From Streptomyces wuyuanensis (GTDB lineage Bacteria > Actinomycetota > Actinomycetes > Streptomycetales > Streptomycetaceae): DNA of 53,174 nucleotides. Within the stretch, counting starts at the first letter, position 1, and each line of letters opens with the position of its first letter. Below, piece after piece: positions 1 through 8,979 of this stretch. The DNA lies in assembly GCF_900103455.1 (NCBI RefSeq), contig NZ_FNHI01000035.1, forward strand, positions 1-53,174. Direction: 5' to 3'. A program made the translations under genes and the position numbers. The notes beneath the pieces are model-generated. The model ran no database searches. It was not told the DNA's origin and saw nothing but the letters and a program-made list of their open reading frames with translations.

Positions 1-423
1 TCAGGTGGGCTGGGGGCGGCCGAAGAGGAGGTCGTAGCCCGTGGGGAGCTGGAGCAGGATCTGGCTCAGCAGGTCGTCGCCGGCGGCGTCGGCGACGGTG
101 CTGAGGACGGCGCTGGCGTCCCACGCCGCGGTCTGTTCGGTGGCTCCTTCGATCCAGGCCGCGGTCGCGCGGACGAACCGCTCCGGTGACAGCGGCTCGG
201 CGCTCTGCAGCGGGTTGAGAAGGATCAGGGCGAAGCCTTCCGGCAGACGCGCGGCGAGCTGGGCGCGTACCTCGCCGACCAGGTGTGCGCCCAGCAGGGC
301 GAGCACCACGCGGGCCGCGCGCTCGGCCTCGTGCAGGGAGCCGTATTCGCCGCGTTCCTTCACCCGGTCGAGGAACGCTTCGCATCGCAGGGCCACGTCG
401 GCCGCACCCCTTTCCTCGTTCAT
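1..423 (-). CDS. DUF2267 domain protein
   Basis: The 140-residue product has the look of a DUF2267 protein: an all-helical acidic/alanine-rich chain with AARVVLALLGAHLVGEVRAQL, the run on LPEGFALILLNP, and a second helical half ending near the C-terminus. No catalytic residues are known for this family, which often sits beside stress genes. It is convergent with nothing here and lies 78 bp downstream of hsp18 on the same strand, so it may be co-transcribed with it. No strong ribosome site precedes the ATG at 423, so the start is less certain than the stop at position 1. Confidence 0.7.
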   Translation of the reverse strand: MNEERGAADVALRCEAFLDRVKERGEYGSLHEAERAARVVLALLGAHLVGEVRAQLAARLPEGFALILLNPLQSAEPLSPERFVRATAAWIEGATEQTAAWDASAVLSTVADAAGDDLLSQILLQLPTGYDLLFGRPQPT

Positions 424-501
424 TGGGGCGCGCGGAGGACGGGAGAAGGGGAGACCAGGTACCCGTCCTCCGCCGCTGTTCGAGCCGTTCGACGGTCCGG
501 C

Positions 502-933
502 TCAGCCGGAGATCTCCTTGTGGCCGGATCCGACGCCGATGGAGATCTTGCGGGGCTTGGCGCGCTCGGCGATCGGGATGCGCAGGGTGAGCACGCCCGC
601 GTCGTAGTCGGCCTTGATGTGCTCGGTGTCGAGGGTGTCGGCGAGCACGATCTGGCGGGAGAACACGCCCAGCGGCCGCTCGGAGAGTTCCATCTGCACG
701 TCGTCGGCCTTCGCCACCGGTCGGCGCTCGGCCTTGACGGTCAGCATGTTCCGCTCGACGTCGATGTCGATCGCGTCCGCGGCCACGCCCGGGAGGTCGA
801 AGGCCACCACGTACTCGTCGCCCTCGCGGTAGGCGTCCATCGGCATCGCCGACGGCTTCGACCAGGTGCCCGGGCCCATCAGCTGCTGGGCCAGCCGGTC
901 CAGCTCACGGAAGGGGTCAGTGCGCATCAACAT
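502..933 (-). CDS. hsp18: Hsp20 family small heat-shock protein (Hsp18)
   Basis: This is a 143-residue alpha-crystallin-type chaperone that would bind unfolding proteins in the cytoplasm. It starts MLMRTDPFRELDRLAQQL, a typical actinobacterial Hsp18 N-terminus. The alpha-crystallin domain begins at about residue 40 (YVVAFDLPGV) and ends with the conserved A-x-x-x-G-V-L-T-L-R-I-P strand (ADYDAGVLTLRIPI). The ATG at 933 was chosen over longer frames because a perfect GGAGGT lies just upstream. It is divergent from the gene at 1061, and two TGTCATC-type palindromes lie between them, as described for the heat-induced hsp18/rheA arrangement of Streptomyces albus. Heat induction by derepression is therefore expected. 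Confidence 0.93.
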   Translation of the reverse strand: MLMRTDPFRELDRLAQQLMGPGTWSKPSAMPMDAYREGDEYVVAFDLPGVAADAIDIDVERNMLTVKAERRPVAKADDVQMELSERPLGVFSRQIVLADTLDTEHIKADYDAGVLTLRIPIAERAKPRKISIGVGSGHKEISG

Positions 934-999
934 CGTGAAAACACCTCCAGCAGGTTCGGGCAGTTGCTGCCAATGCGCCTCACTGACACCGTTGTAACA

Positions 1000-1044
1000 T
1001 GTCATCCAACAGATGACAAACATCATGTCGTCCAGCAGATGACA
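1000..1044. promoter_or_regulatory. Two RheA-type operators between hsp18 and its regulator
   Basis: Two palindromes are visible: TGTCATC-N5-GATGACA at 1000-1018 (perfect) and TGTCGTC-N5-GATGACA at 1026-1044 (one mismatch), with centres 26 bp apart. The first is the sequence I recall for the RheA operator of the S. albus hsp18 locus. They lie 67-111 bp from the hsp18 start and 17-61 bp from the regulator start, so both promoters could be repressed together. Confidence 0.88.
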
Positions 1045-1060
1045 ACCCGAGGAAGGTGCC

Positions 1061-1690
1061 ATGACCCCGGCCGACAAGCCGCCCTCATCCAGCGCCGACG
1101 CCCCCAGCCCGGCGTCGTTCCTTGCCGCCGCGGCGGCCCTGCGAGCCATAGACGACGCCCTGCATGCCGCCCGGCACGAGACCCCCGACGCCCCTGGCGC
1201 CGCACCGCGCCCGGAGCAGGCGCTGGCCTCGCTTCTGCTGCTGCGGCAGGTGCGCGAGCAGCTCGCCGGATGGGAGACCGGCCTGATCGAGACGGCCCGG
1301 GACGCGGGCGCCAGCTGGGCCGACCTCGCACACCCCCTCGGCGTCGCCAGCCGTCAGGCCGCCGAGCGCCGCTACCTGCGCGGCCGTCCCGGCCCGGCCG
1401 GGACCACCGGCGAGCAGCGCGTCCAGGCCACGCGCCAAGCCCGCGCCGCCGACCGCAGCACCGCCATCTGGGCCCGCCGCAACGCAGCCGACCTGCGCCG
1501 CATCGCCGGCCAGATCACCGCCCTCACCGACCTGCCCACGGCAGCCCGTCGCCCCCTCAGCGAGCTCCACGCGGCCCTTGCCCACGACAATCCCGCCGAC
1601 CTCATCGCCCCCCTGACCGCCGCCCGCCGGCACCTGACCACCACCCACCCCGACCTCGCAGCCCAACTCGACCGCCTCACACCGCCCTGA
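1061..1690 (+). CDS. Hsp18 transcriptional regulator (RheA-like)
   Basis: The 209-residue product is of the kind usually labelled HSP18 transcriptional regulator. A helix-turn-helix is readable around residues 75-105 (LIETARDAGASWADLAHPLG followed by VASRQAAERRYLR). The rest is alanine- and arginine-rich helix. A GAGGAAGG ribosome site lies directly before the ATG. Its divergent placement from hsp18, with the RheA-type operators in between, points to a repressor of hsp18 and of itself. I have not aligned it to authentic RheA, so orthology is inferred from position and operator. Confidence 0.8.
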   Translation: MTPADKPPSSSADAPSPASFLAAAAALRAIDDALHAARHETPDAPGAAPRPEQALASLLLLRQVREQLAGWETGLIETARDAGASWADLAHPLGVASRQAAERRYLRGRPGPAGTTGEQRVQATRQARAADRSTAIWARRNAADLRRIAGQITALTDLPTAARRPLSELHAALAHDNPADLIAPLTAARRHLTTTHPDLAAQLDRLTPP

Positions 1691-2318
1691 ACCCACTCTC
1701 GCGGGCCGGACGTCGCCGCTGCTCTGCCCCAGGGGCCGCATCCGGACACGAACCCCGTCTGCCGGCCCGTGACCCACGGTCGACCCGTTTCGGGCCGCGC
1801 GCCGGTGGGCGGCCCGCAGTCGGCGCGACGGGACGAACGGTATGGGGCAGCCGTTACGGGCCTCGCTCGGCAGGGTGGTGCAGAGGCCGCGGGCGAGCGC
1901 GGCGAGGAGCACGGCGCAGTCCGAGTCTTCAGATCCACCGGGGTGCCCTTGTGTGTGGGCGGTGGAGCTGTCTGCCCCGTTTCCGCCCGCCGCTCGAACC
2001 GTGCTGGGGAGAACGGTGTATGAGAGGTCGTTGTGATCGCTTGGCCCGCGTTGCCGACGCGGAGCGACCTTGCCCGGTGTCCCGCTGTGGAGCGTTGCGG
2101 ATCGACCTTCGGCGTCGGTCGGTACCTCCCAGGACGGAGGGCCACGCGCGTCACCCGTTCGTCAGGTGATTCATGCCACCAGTCACCCCCTTGACCGGTG
2201 ATGGAGGGCTGTGTGACCGTCGATTCAGCGACCCCTCCGGGGCCGGCCGACGGGCTGGCCCCTTCCGAACCACCCGGGCTTCCAGGCGCGTCGTCGCCCC
2301 TGCAAGCGCCGCGCATGA
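1691..2318. other. Intergenic stretch without recognisable gene
   Basis: About 630 bp between the Hsp18 regulator and the secreted protein gene. Open frames exist on both strands but are arginine/proline-rich shadows with no recognisable domain. No clear terminator or repeat was seen. Confidence 0.5.
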
Positions 2319-2822
2319 ATGGAGCGACACGTGCTGAACACATCGAGGGAGAACAAGGTGCGGTACCTGACGGCAGCCACCGGGGTGGCTGCCGCATTGG
2401 CTGTGGGCGTCACCGTCGCCCCGCTGGCTTCGGCCGACATGTCGACCCGGCACGAGCAGGTCTTCGAGCTGGTGGGCAAGCAGACTTCGCTCGGAGATCT
2501 CGACCTCGGGACGGCCGGCGTCAGCGTGGGTGACCAGCGCGTCATCCACGAGGACCTCTACCGGGAGGGCAAGAAGGTGGGTGACCACAGCGTGGTTTGC
2601 ACGTACACCCGAGTCGAGCCGGGCGCGCTGCAGTGCCTGGGCACCTTCTCCCTGCCCGAGGGGCAGCTTGCCGCGCAGGCACTGCTCCACCTGCCCGCAC
2701 CCTCCTCCGTCGACGTCGGCGTCACCGGCGGATCGGGCGACTACCGCAACGCCCAGGGCTTCGTTCGCACCGTGCCCGCAGGGGAGACCGAGCGGCACTT
2801 CACGGTCCACCTGACCGGGTGA
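2319..2822 (+). CDS. Secreted allene-oxide-cyclase/dirigent-like barrel protein
   Basis: This is a probable exported protein of up to 167 residues. The N-terminus has Arg/Lys residues, then a hydrophobic stretch (AATGVAAALAVGVTVAPL) and an ASA-type signal peptidase site near residue 40. The mature part resembles the small beta-barrel family of Streptomyces secreted proteins with an allene oxide cyclase-like fold, with the paired strands around DLGTAGVSVGDQRVIHEDL and the GGSGDYRNAQGFVRT loop. A GTG at 2358 preceded by GAGGGAGA is an equally good or better start and would still leave a full signal peptide. Function is unknown. Confidence 0.72.
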   Translation: MERHVLNTSRENKVRYLTAATGVAAALAVGVTVAPLASADMSTRHEQVFELVGKQTSLGDLDLGTAGVSVGDQRVIHEDLYREGKKVGDHSVVCTYTRVEPGALQCLGTFSLPEGQLAAQALLHLPAPSSVDVGVTGGSGDYRNAQGFVRTVPAGETERHFTVHLTG

Positions 2823-2943
2823 GCCTTGGCTTCAAGAAGAGCCGACCCGAAGGAGACCCTTCATCCGGCTGCAGCGCTGCTGACGTGCACCGGCAAGCGG
2901 ACATGGACAGGGCACGCTCGGCATGCCCGACAGCGGTGCTTCG

Positions 2944-3687
2944 CTATCGCTGTCGGGCCAGCCAGTCGTCGAACGTGGTCGGCGCGACGCGGGCGCCCTC
3001 GCCGGGCAGCAGCACGTCACCGGCCGTTTCCGCGCCGAGCACCGACGACCATGAGGGTACGAGCTTCACCGCATGACCTCGCACGTCGTTGGTTCGCCTG
3101 GCCATGTCCACCAAATCCTGCGGTTCCGGGCCGGCGACATCGCGGTATCGTCCACGCGGCGCGCCTGTGGCGATCTCGGCGAGGATGTCGGCCACGTCCT
3201 CCGGCGCGATCGGCTGTACGAGCAGAGGCGGGATCGTGGCGACGCCGTCCTGCTCGGTCCAGCCCACCACCGTCGCGGCGAAGTCGTGGAACTGGGTGGC
3301 CCTGACGATTGTCCAGGGAACACCGCCCTCGGTCACGAGACGTTCCTGCTCCCGCTTGCCGGCGTAATGCGCGTTGCCCACGACACGGTCGACCCCCACG
3401 ATCGAGAGCAGCACGTGGTGACGGACACCGGCACGTTGCTCCGCGGCGAGCAAATTCCGGGTCGCGGTGGCGAAGTACGCCTGCGCCGCGTCGCGATCCG
3501 CGCCCGTGTAGCTGGTCGCGTCGACCACGGCCTCGACATCGGTCAGGGCGGGGTCGAGACCGTCGCCGGTGATCAGGTCCACGCCGAGCGAGCGGCTGAT
3601 GCGGACCACCTCGTGACTGCCTCGTTTTAGGGCGTCGACGGTGAGGGCCCCGATGTTCCCGGTGGCACCGGCAACTGCGATACGCAT
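2944..3687 (-). CDS. NAD(P)H-binding atypical SDR (NmrA/epimerase-like)
   Basis: The 247-residue cytoplasmic protein begins with the nucleotide-binding motif MRIAVAGATGNIGALTVDAL (GxxGxxG), followed by VVRISRS at the end of the second strand. This places it with the extended/atypical SDR proteins of the NmrA and YwnB type, which bind NAD(P) and may reduce or simply sense it. The middle part (HHVLLSIVGVDRV, then YAGKREQERLV) keeps the Y-x-x-x-K spacing. The start at 3687 has a GAGGA-type ribosome site. It stands alone, with an ISL3 scrap upstream. The substrate cannot be told. Confidence 0.85.
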   Translation of the reverse strand: MRIAVAGATGNIGALTVDALKRGSHEVVRISRSLGVDLITGDGLDPALTDVEAVVDATSYTGADRDAAQAYFATATRNLLAAEQRAGVRHHVLLSIVGVDRVVGNAHYAGKREQERLVTEGGVPWTIVRATQFHDFAATVVGWTEQDGVATIPPLLVQPIAPEDVADILAEIATGAPRGRYRDVAGPEPQDLVDMARRTNDVRGHAVKLVPSWSSVLGAETAGDVLLPGEGARVAPTTFDDWLARQR

Positions 3688-3701
3688 GGTCCTCGTCCTC
3701 C

Positions 3702-4094
3702 TCAAGGCAGCCGCACAGCCGAACGCTGGGTGACAACTCCTACCGTGACCGACCTGAGCGCTCTTGGCACGTGGCCGCCGCCGAACCAGGATGCCGAGAG
3801 GAGCGGCTTGGGCCTCCGCGGGACGGCCGGTTCTGGGATGGCTCCAGCCGTTCCGCCGCCGTGGGCTCGGCTCCCTTTCGCCCGGTCCCGGATGGGTTGG
3901 CGCTGGATCAGATCCGACGCCGTGGGCGCTGCCGGCCGCCTGAGCAGCCGGGATCGGCCCGCGGCCTGCCGCAGGCGGCGGTACAACCAGTCCGGGCACC
4001 GGCCCGGGCGAGCGGTGGACACCGCCTCCACCACAAGGGCGTCGGAGGGCTCGCTGACGCGCTCCACTCGCACGTCGATCCCGGGAAACAGCAC
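3702..4094 (-). pseudogene. ISL3-family transposase N-terminal remnant
   Basis: Read on the minus strand from 4094, the frame starts MLFPGIDVRVERVSEPSDAL and then VVEAVSTARPGRCPDW. This matches the opening of ISL3 transposases just before their zinc-binding Cys cluster. After the first Cys the homology fades (no CxxC pair, no DDE region), so only about 50 residues survive. The remainder of the frame to 3702 is unrecognised. Confidence 0.6.
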
Positions 4095-4156
4095 AGCTTC
4101 GACCGCAGCCCCGCGTAACGAGCCGGGCGGTCGCCTCGGCGATCCGGGTGGCGCAG

Positions 4157-5029
4157 TCAGCCCGTACTGGTCTCGACGGCGTTCGCCGTGGGGTTGAGGC
4201 CCTTGTGGATCGCGCGGGCCACCGCTTCGGTGGTGGCGATTCCGGCGGCCATTGTCTCGTTGTCGTGGGTGAGCACGGTGATGGTGTAGTCGTGCCCGCG
4301 GCCGGTGAAGGCGCCCAGGCCGTGTACCCGCCAGCCGTGTGCGGCGCGCGACAGCCAGCCGTTCTTGACATGAAACACCGCGGAGCTCGGCGCGCCCGCC
4401 GGTGTACCCCAGCGCTGTGAAGGAACGACCTTGTTCATCAGCTTGAGGGCGTAGGCTCGCGCCTTGTCGCTGAGTACGCTGTTGCTGCCCGTGATCAGGT
4501 TCATCAGCTTCTGCTCGTCACCGGCCGTGATCTGGGTCAAGCCCCAGTGGCCGTTGCTGCCCGGCACCGTCCGGGTCATGTCCGCCGCAGACAGAAAGTT
4601 CTTGATCTTCGGCACTCCGAGCTGCCGCCACAGCGCGGTCGTCGCGTCGTTGTCCGACTTCGTGATCATCGCGGTCGCGAGTTCGGTCTCACGCGGAGTG
4701 AGGTGGCGGTTGTGCCTGTTCACGTCCCAGAGCAGTGTCGCCAGGACGGTGACCTTGACGGTGCTGGCGGAGTCGAACTTCTGGTCCGCCCGCAGCGTGC
4801 ACACGGTGTCCGTCGTGCGATCGTGCAGTGACACGGCAGTGATGGCCGTGCTGCCCCTGAGCGCGGTCGTGATGTCCCGCTGCAGTTTCGCGGCCAGCCC
4901 AGCCTTCTCCGAGCTGCATTTCACTCTCGGTGCGCCCGCCATGGCGTCCGCCGCCCCGGCCCCCACGAGTACGGGAACGGCCGTTCCGGCGACGACCGCG
5001 GCGGCCAGGACGCGCCGGGAGGCTCGCAT
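4157..5029 (-). CDS. Exported class A beta-lactamase-fold serine hydrolase
   Basis: This 290-residue protein has a Sec signal peptide (MRASRRVLAAAVVAG, then AGAADAMA). The class A fold signatures are S89-T-V-K92 (SxxK), S125-D-N127 (SDN) and K222-N-G224 where beta-lactamases normally have K-T/S-G. No clear E166-containing omega-loop motif was found. It is probably one of the many Streptomyces beta-lactamase-related serine hydrolases rather than a proven resistance enzyme. The ATG at 5029 is supported by the signal peptide; the purine-rich AGGAAGAGG upstream is a little distant, and a TTG at 5038 is possible. Confidence 0.82.
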   Translation of the reverse strand: MRASRRVLAAAVVAGTAVPVLVGAGAADAMAGAPRVKCSSEKAGLAAKLQRDITTALRGSTAITAVSLHDRTTDTVCTLRADQKFDSASTVKVTVLATLLWDVNRHNRHLTPRETELATAMITKSDNDATTALWRQLGVPKIKNFLSAADMTRTVPGSNGHWGLTQITAGDEQKLMNLITGSNSVLSDKARAYALKLMNKVVPSQRWGTPAGAPSSAVFHVKNGWLSRAAHGWRVHGLGAFTGRGHDYTITVLTHDNETMAAGIATTEAVARAIHKGLNPTANAVETSTG

Positions 5030-5428
5030 ACGTACCAAATCGTTCCACCTCTTCCTGATGTCGACCGATTTGCCTGACCAGTGTTGGCGAAGGTGACATG
5101 GGATGGGGTGTGATCTCGGCCACGGAGGAGCTGGGGGCCAGGGGTCACGACCCTCGTTCCGGGTGCGGCGGACCGCCCTGCGCGGTCCCGTACCAGGCCA
5201 CGCGCCCTTCCCGCCTGCCGGTCGCAGCACAGCCCGGCTGTGACGAAAGACTCATCACGCTCGCGGCCGGGTATGACCGCTCCGAGTCTCCGCGCCGTCG
5301 CGGACTGTCAGCCGCACGCCGGGCGAGGCGGGAGACGCGGAAAGAGCGCCTGCCACTGCTCGCCGGAGCCGGCATCTCGGTGCTGCCCCGCCGGTCTGGC
5401 CGCCGGCCGGTCCGGTCGTGCCGGCGGC
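5030..5428. other. Intergenic stretch, nothing recognised
   Basis: About 400 bp between the serine hydrolase and the membrane protein, both on the minus strand. It should hold the promoter of the hydrolase. No domain, repeat or terminator was recognised. Confidence 0.45.
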
Positions 5429-6862
5429 CTACGGCCGAGCCTTGGACGCCGCGGGTACGGCTGCCTCGGCCACGGAACTGGCCCAGCCGACCATGGCACG
5501 GTCCTCGAGGCCGTCGTGGTCGGGCTCGAGGGCGTGGGCGCAGTCGTGCCCGTCGTGCTCGATGGACACGCCGGTCCACGGGAACGCGGGCCACCACGGC
5601 GATTCGTCGCCCAGCTCGCCCGACACGGCCCAGAAGGTGACGAGTTCCCGGCGGCTCTCGGTCAGCCACTCGAAGGCTCCGAGGCGGGCGAGGGGACGGC
5701 GGTTCTCGGCGATCCGCGTACCGTCGCAGGACTTCAGCGCCCGCCCGCCCGGCTGCGGCCGGTCGTCGACCTCGACGCGGTCGGCCCGCGCGACGGCGAC
5801 GTCCGCTGTGATGCGCAGGAGCTGGAACCGGTCGCGGGGCGCCTGGGCGCGGAGTCTCGTGTGGACCTTCTCGTCCGGGCCGATCCAGGCGTAGTCCTCG
5901 CCGACTGGGCCAACCTGGATCGTCTGCGGGTCGCCGTAGTCGGCGAACGCGCTGAGCCGGGCGGCCGCCCCGTAGTTCCCGCCGGTGATCCTCTCGTAGG
6001 GCAGCTCCTCCGGAGCGACGGGCGCCTGGCCGACCGTGACACGGGTTCCGCTGACCTCGTACAGGGAGGTGAGCATCCTGACAGGCGTCTTCCCCTTGTT
6101 CTCGACCGAGATCCACAGGCTGAACTCGACGTGGTCGCCGGTGTCCTCGACGTCGTCGATGCCGTTCTCGACCGCGACGACGGGCGGGGCGTTCGACGGC
6201 TCGTAGTGGGACGCGTACCAGAACTGGGGGAGGGCCAGGGCCGCCGCGAGGAGTGTGCCGAGCGCGCCCAGCCCGCCCGCGAGCAAGGTCGCCCTGGCGG
6301 GCCGCTCCTCCCGCGCGGCCGGAGGTGACGGCGGTTCAGAACGCGTGCACCCGTCCCCGTACAGCAGGAGCGCGGCGAGCACGCCCGCGCCGACCACGAG
6401 GACGGCGGAGACGACCAGGACAGGCTGGAGGACGAAGTTCGACTGGATGCGGTAGGCGATCCACAGAGCGACCGCGAGAGCCGCTCCGTCGGCGCACCGT
6501 ACCGTCCACCGTTGGGACGGGGTGCTCGTTCCGAGCCGCAGTGCGACCGTGCAGCCGACGACGGTTGTGACGGCGACCACCAGCAGCAGGACACCGTCCG
6601 TCCGTACGTCGAGGTTCCCGCCGCGGTAGATGTCGAAGAGGCCGATAGCGCCCAGGACCACCCCGATGTACGCGATCAGGTAGGAGCGCGCCGGGCGTTG
6701 GATCCGCCGGTGAAGCCGCAGCATCCACAGGTGGACCGTACCCGTCCAGCGGCGGAGACGTCCGACATCCGGATCCGGAGCACCAGTGCCACCGCCGTCC
6801 GCGCCCCCGCCTCCGTCGGGCCGGGTCCCGCCGTCGTCTGCCGCTGCACCGTCGTCGGTCAA
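5429..6862 (-). CDS. Multipass membrane protein of unknown function
   Basis: The 477-residue protein has a Gly/Asp-rich disordered N-terminus (about 35 residues). Hydrophobic segments follow near residues 60-75, 90-110, 125-150, 145-165 and 190-215 (for example VLLLVVAVTTVVGCTVAL and LLAGGLGALGTLLAAALAL). A large soluble C-terminal domain of about 260 residues comes after them. The last membrane span leads into FWYASHYEPSNAPP, so the C-terminal domain is probably outside, as in Streptomyces proteins with a beta-rich extracytoplasmic sensor-like part. No enzyme motif was recognised. It appears to be a single-gene unit. Confidence 0.75.
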   Translation of the reverse strand: MTDDGAAADDGGTRPDGGGGADGGGTGAPDPDVGRLRRWTGTVHLWMLRLHRRIQRPARSYLIAYIGVVLGAIGLFDIYRGGNLDVRTDGVLLLVVAVTTVVGCTVALRLGTSTPSQRWTVRCADGAALAVALWIAYRIQSNFVLQPVLVVSAVLVVGAGVLAALLLYGDGCTRSEPPSPPAAREERPARATLLAGGLGALGTLLAAALALPQFWYASHYEPSNAPPVVAVENGIDDVEDTGDHVEFSLWISVENKGKTPVRMLTSLYEVSGTRVTVGQAPVAPEELPYERITGGNYGAAARLSAFADYGDPQTIQVGPVGEDYAWIGPDEKVHTRLRAQAPRDRFQLLRITADVAVARADRVEVDDRPQPGGRALKSCDGTRIAENRRPLARLGAFEWLTESRRELVTFWAVSGELGDESPWWPAFPWTGVSIEHDGHDCAHALEPDHDGLEDRAMVGWASSVAEAAVPAASKARP

Positions 6863-7678
6863 CGCCCCTCCTCAGAACGATCCTTGGGCGAGCGTAAGGC
6901 GATCCGCTCCCGGAACGACTGAAGTTTCGAGGCCGAGACCCCTGCGTTACGTCGCACCGCGCAGCACCGGATACGACGATCACCTCAGCGATCCCGCTCA
7001 CGGGCAGGGAGGCGCCCTGCCCCCGTCCGCCGGACGGGCCGGGCCGGCGGCTGCCGCGGCCGCTGCACAACGCGCGCTCCCTCCAGGCAGCGCCGGCTTG
7101 ATCGCTGCCGGTCGCAGCAGCGGGGCCATCCCGCCGGGGCCGCCGCCCGCCGAGACGGCGTCGGCGAGGCGGTCGGGATCCAGCTCGCCGGTCACGCCCC
7201 CTACGACGTCGAACTCGCCCGGAGAGCTGTCCGAGGCTTGCTCAACCTGCCACGCGTCCCGGATGCCCACGAATGAGACCGCCCAGCACCGCGCACACGT
7301 CGCGTCCCTGGCGGATGCACGAGTCCAGGCCGTTCGCCGTCCGGGTCGAGACAGACGACGCCGCTCTCGGTCGCATCGGTCCGATGGTGCAACTGCGGGA
7401 CGAACACGTCGTGTCGAGGTTCTCTGGACTGACGCCCCATCGAGACAGCTTGGTGATGCGGTCGGGGTGCACGGGTGGCGGCGGGTGTCCGGTCCGGCCA
7501 TCTGCGCACGGCGTGCCGGGTCCTCCTCAGGCGCTGTGGCGACGGTCGCCGGAGGAATGACCCGGGCTGTAGGACGCCAAGCAGTCCGGACGGTCCTCAG
7601 CCCTCGGGCACGACGTCATCGCCGCCGCACCGATACCGGCCAGCGGGTTGGGTTCGGGGTTGGATTGGGGTTCGGCGT
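6863..7678. other. Gene-poor stretch with only shadow frames
   Basis: About 815 bp between divergent genes. Minus-strand frames around 7240-7500 give amino-acid strings that switch frame repeatedly and could be a decayed gene, but no family could be recognised. Nothing here is supported as a functional gene. Confidence 0.45.
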
Positions 7679-7972
7679 ATGGCATCGGATGACCGTATAT
7701 CGCGTGAGGACCGGAAGTGGCTGCTGGTGGTTGCCGCGCTGCTCCTTGGGCAGGTGGCGGTGTACATCTGGTACCAGCCGCACCTGACGGCCGCGTTCGA
7801 CGACTGCGTTGACTCCGCGTGCCGGAGAGGAGCCGTCGCCGCCACCGACGTCTCTACCTACTGGCAGGTGGGCGGTGGTGTTGCTGCGATTGCCGGACTG
7901 CTGAAGGCTCCCGGCGGCAGGACGGTGCCGTGGCGCATCGGCTGCGTGCTGCCACGGTGGTGTGCGTCGTAG
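7679..7972 (+). CDS. Small membrane protein, possibly truncated
   Basis: The 97-residue product starts MASDDRISREDRKWLLVVAA. It has one clear membrane helix (WLLVVAALLLGQVAVYIW), then a Cys-containing loop (DDCVDSACRRG) and a second weak hydrophobic segment (VGGGVAAIAGLL). The C-terminus (RIGCVLPRWCAS) looks like a frame-shifted tail, so the original protein may have been longer. The start was chosen at the ATG nearest the hydrophobic segment, although the frame is open far upstream. Unknown function. Confidence 0.45.
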   Translation: MASDDRISREDRKWLLVVAALLLGQVAVYIWYQPHLTAAFDDCVDSACRRGAVAATDVSTYWQVGGGVAAIAGLLKAPGGRTVPWRIGCVLPRWCAS

Positions 7973-8182
7973 CCTCCCTGCTCCAGCTGGACTGAAGCCC
8001 CCTCTGAGCCGGACAGCTTGACACTGTCGGCGACGCTTGAGGAGTGGGCCAGTTCCGACGGGTGAAAAGTGACCTCCCGGCCCTCGTCACCACGCCGTCG
8101 CGGAGACGGCCCGGATCGCCCGCGAGCCCGGCCTGATCCCGAGGCTTCGGCAGGTCCCCGGCGGGCCGGGCTACTTCGGATC

Positions 8183-8210
8183 GGGACCCGGTTCCTTCGG
8201 GCCGGGTCCC
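8183..8210 (-). terminator. Hairpin terminator after the LLM/F420-reductase operon
   Basis: A 9-bp perfect stem, GGGACCCGG and CCGGGTCCC, encloses a 10-nt loop, 34 bp beyond the stop codon at 8244. No T-tract follows, as is usual in Streptomyces. Confidence 0.6.
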
Positions 8211-8243
8211 GTCCCCCTGCCGAGACCTCGGCACAGGCGGCCC

Positions 8244-8960
8244 CTACGCGGCGTCGGCGGGCCGGGCCGTGGCGGACGCTCGGGCCCGGAGGACCGCCCG
8301 GCCGCGCTCCGAGGAGGGGAAGCGGTCCAGCATGGCCCGCAGCTCGTCGGCGCTGACGTCGGCCCCGAAGGGTTCGGTCCCAGGTTCGAGTCGTACGCCG
8401 TCCGCGAGCAGGCCGACGATGACGGGGTCGAAGCCGAGAGCGTTGACGAGGTGTGCGGTCGTGGCCCGGTCCGCCGCGCTGTCGCCGGCGATGCCGATGG
8501 CCTTGCGGCCGGGCGCCCCCGCGGGCCGCGCCTCGTCCTCCAGGTCGTGGTAGCCCATGTGGTTGAACGCCTTGACCACGCGGGAGCCCGGGAGGAACGC
8601 CTGAACGATCTCGCTGGTGGAGGTGCGCGGGTCAGTCAGGTCGTCGCGTACACCGTCGACCTCCCACCAGTAGTTCATCGCGTCGACGACCAGTCTGCCG
8701 TGCAGCGCGTCGACCGGGATGCCGCGGTACCTGCCCAGGGGCAGGGCCAGGATCGCGACATCGGCCCGGGCCGCCGCCTCTGTGGCGGTGACCGCGCTCG
8801 CGCCGGGCGTGAGGATCTCGACGGTCAGCGCGATGTCCTCGGGCGCCCCCGAGCCGGCGATCAGCACGTGAAAGCCCGCCGACACGGCCAGCCGGCCCAC
8901 CACGGTGCCCACCTTTCCGGCGCCCAGGATGCCTATCGTGCGGATGTCCTGCGTGTTCAT
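8244..8960 (-). CDS. F420-dependent NADP reductase-like protein
   Basis: The 238-residue protein begins with a Rossmann motif, TIGILGAGKVGTVVGRLAVS (GxGxxG at about residues 13-18). It continues with the signatures of the NADPH-dependent F420 reductase/NAD-binding family: DVAILALPLGRYRGIP, VDAMNYWWEVDG and VVKAFNHMGYHDLEDEA. In this family F420 and NADP exchange hydride; some members lack F420 binding, so the cofactor is not certain. The ATG at 8960 has GGAAAGG just upstream. It is the last gene of a minus-strand operon, 19 bp downstream of an LLM flavoprotein gene, which makes supply of reduced deazaflavin or flavin to the two LLM enzymes a plausible role. Confidence 0.85.
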   Translation of the reverse strand: MNTQDIRTIGILGAGKVGTVVGRLAVSAGFHVLIAGSGAPEDIALTVEILTPGASAVTATEAAARADVAILALPLGRYRGIPVDALHGRLVVDAMNYWWEVDGVRDDLTDPRTSTSEIVQAFLPGSRVVKAFNHMGYHDLEDEARPAGAPGRKAIGIAGDSAADRATTAHLVNALGFDPVIVGLLADGVRLEPGTEPFGADVSADELRAMLDRFPSSERGRAVLRARASATARPADAA

Positions 8961-8979
8961 TGCCTTTCCTTCCATGGCA

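Noticed and set aside
283..2169. A 628-codon plus-strand frame across hsp18 and its regulator
   Set aside because: Composition is Arg/His/Pro-rich without domains, and it overlaps well-supported genes on both strands.
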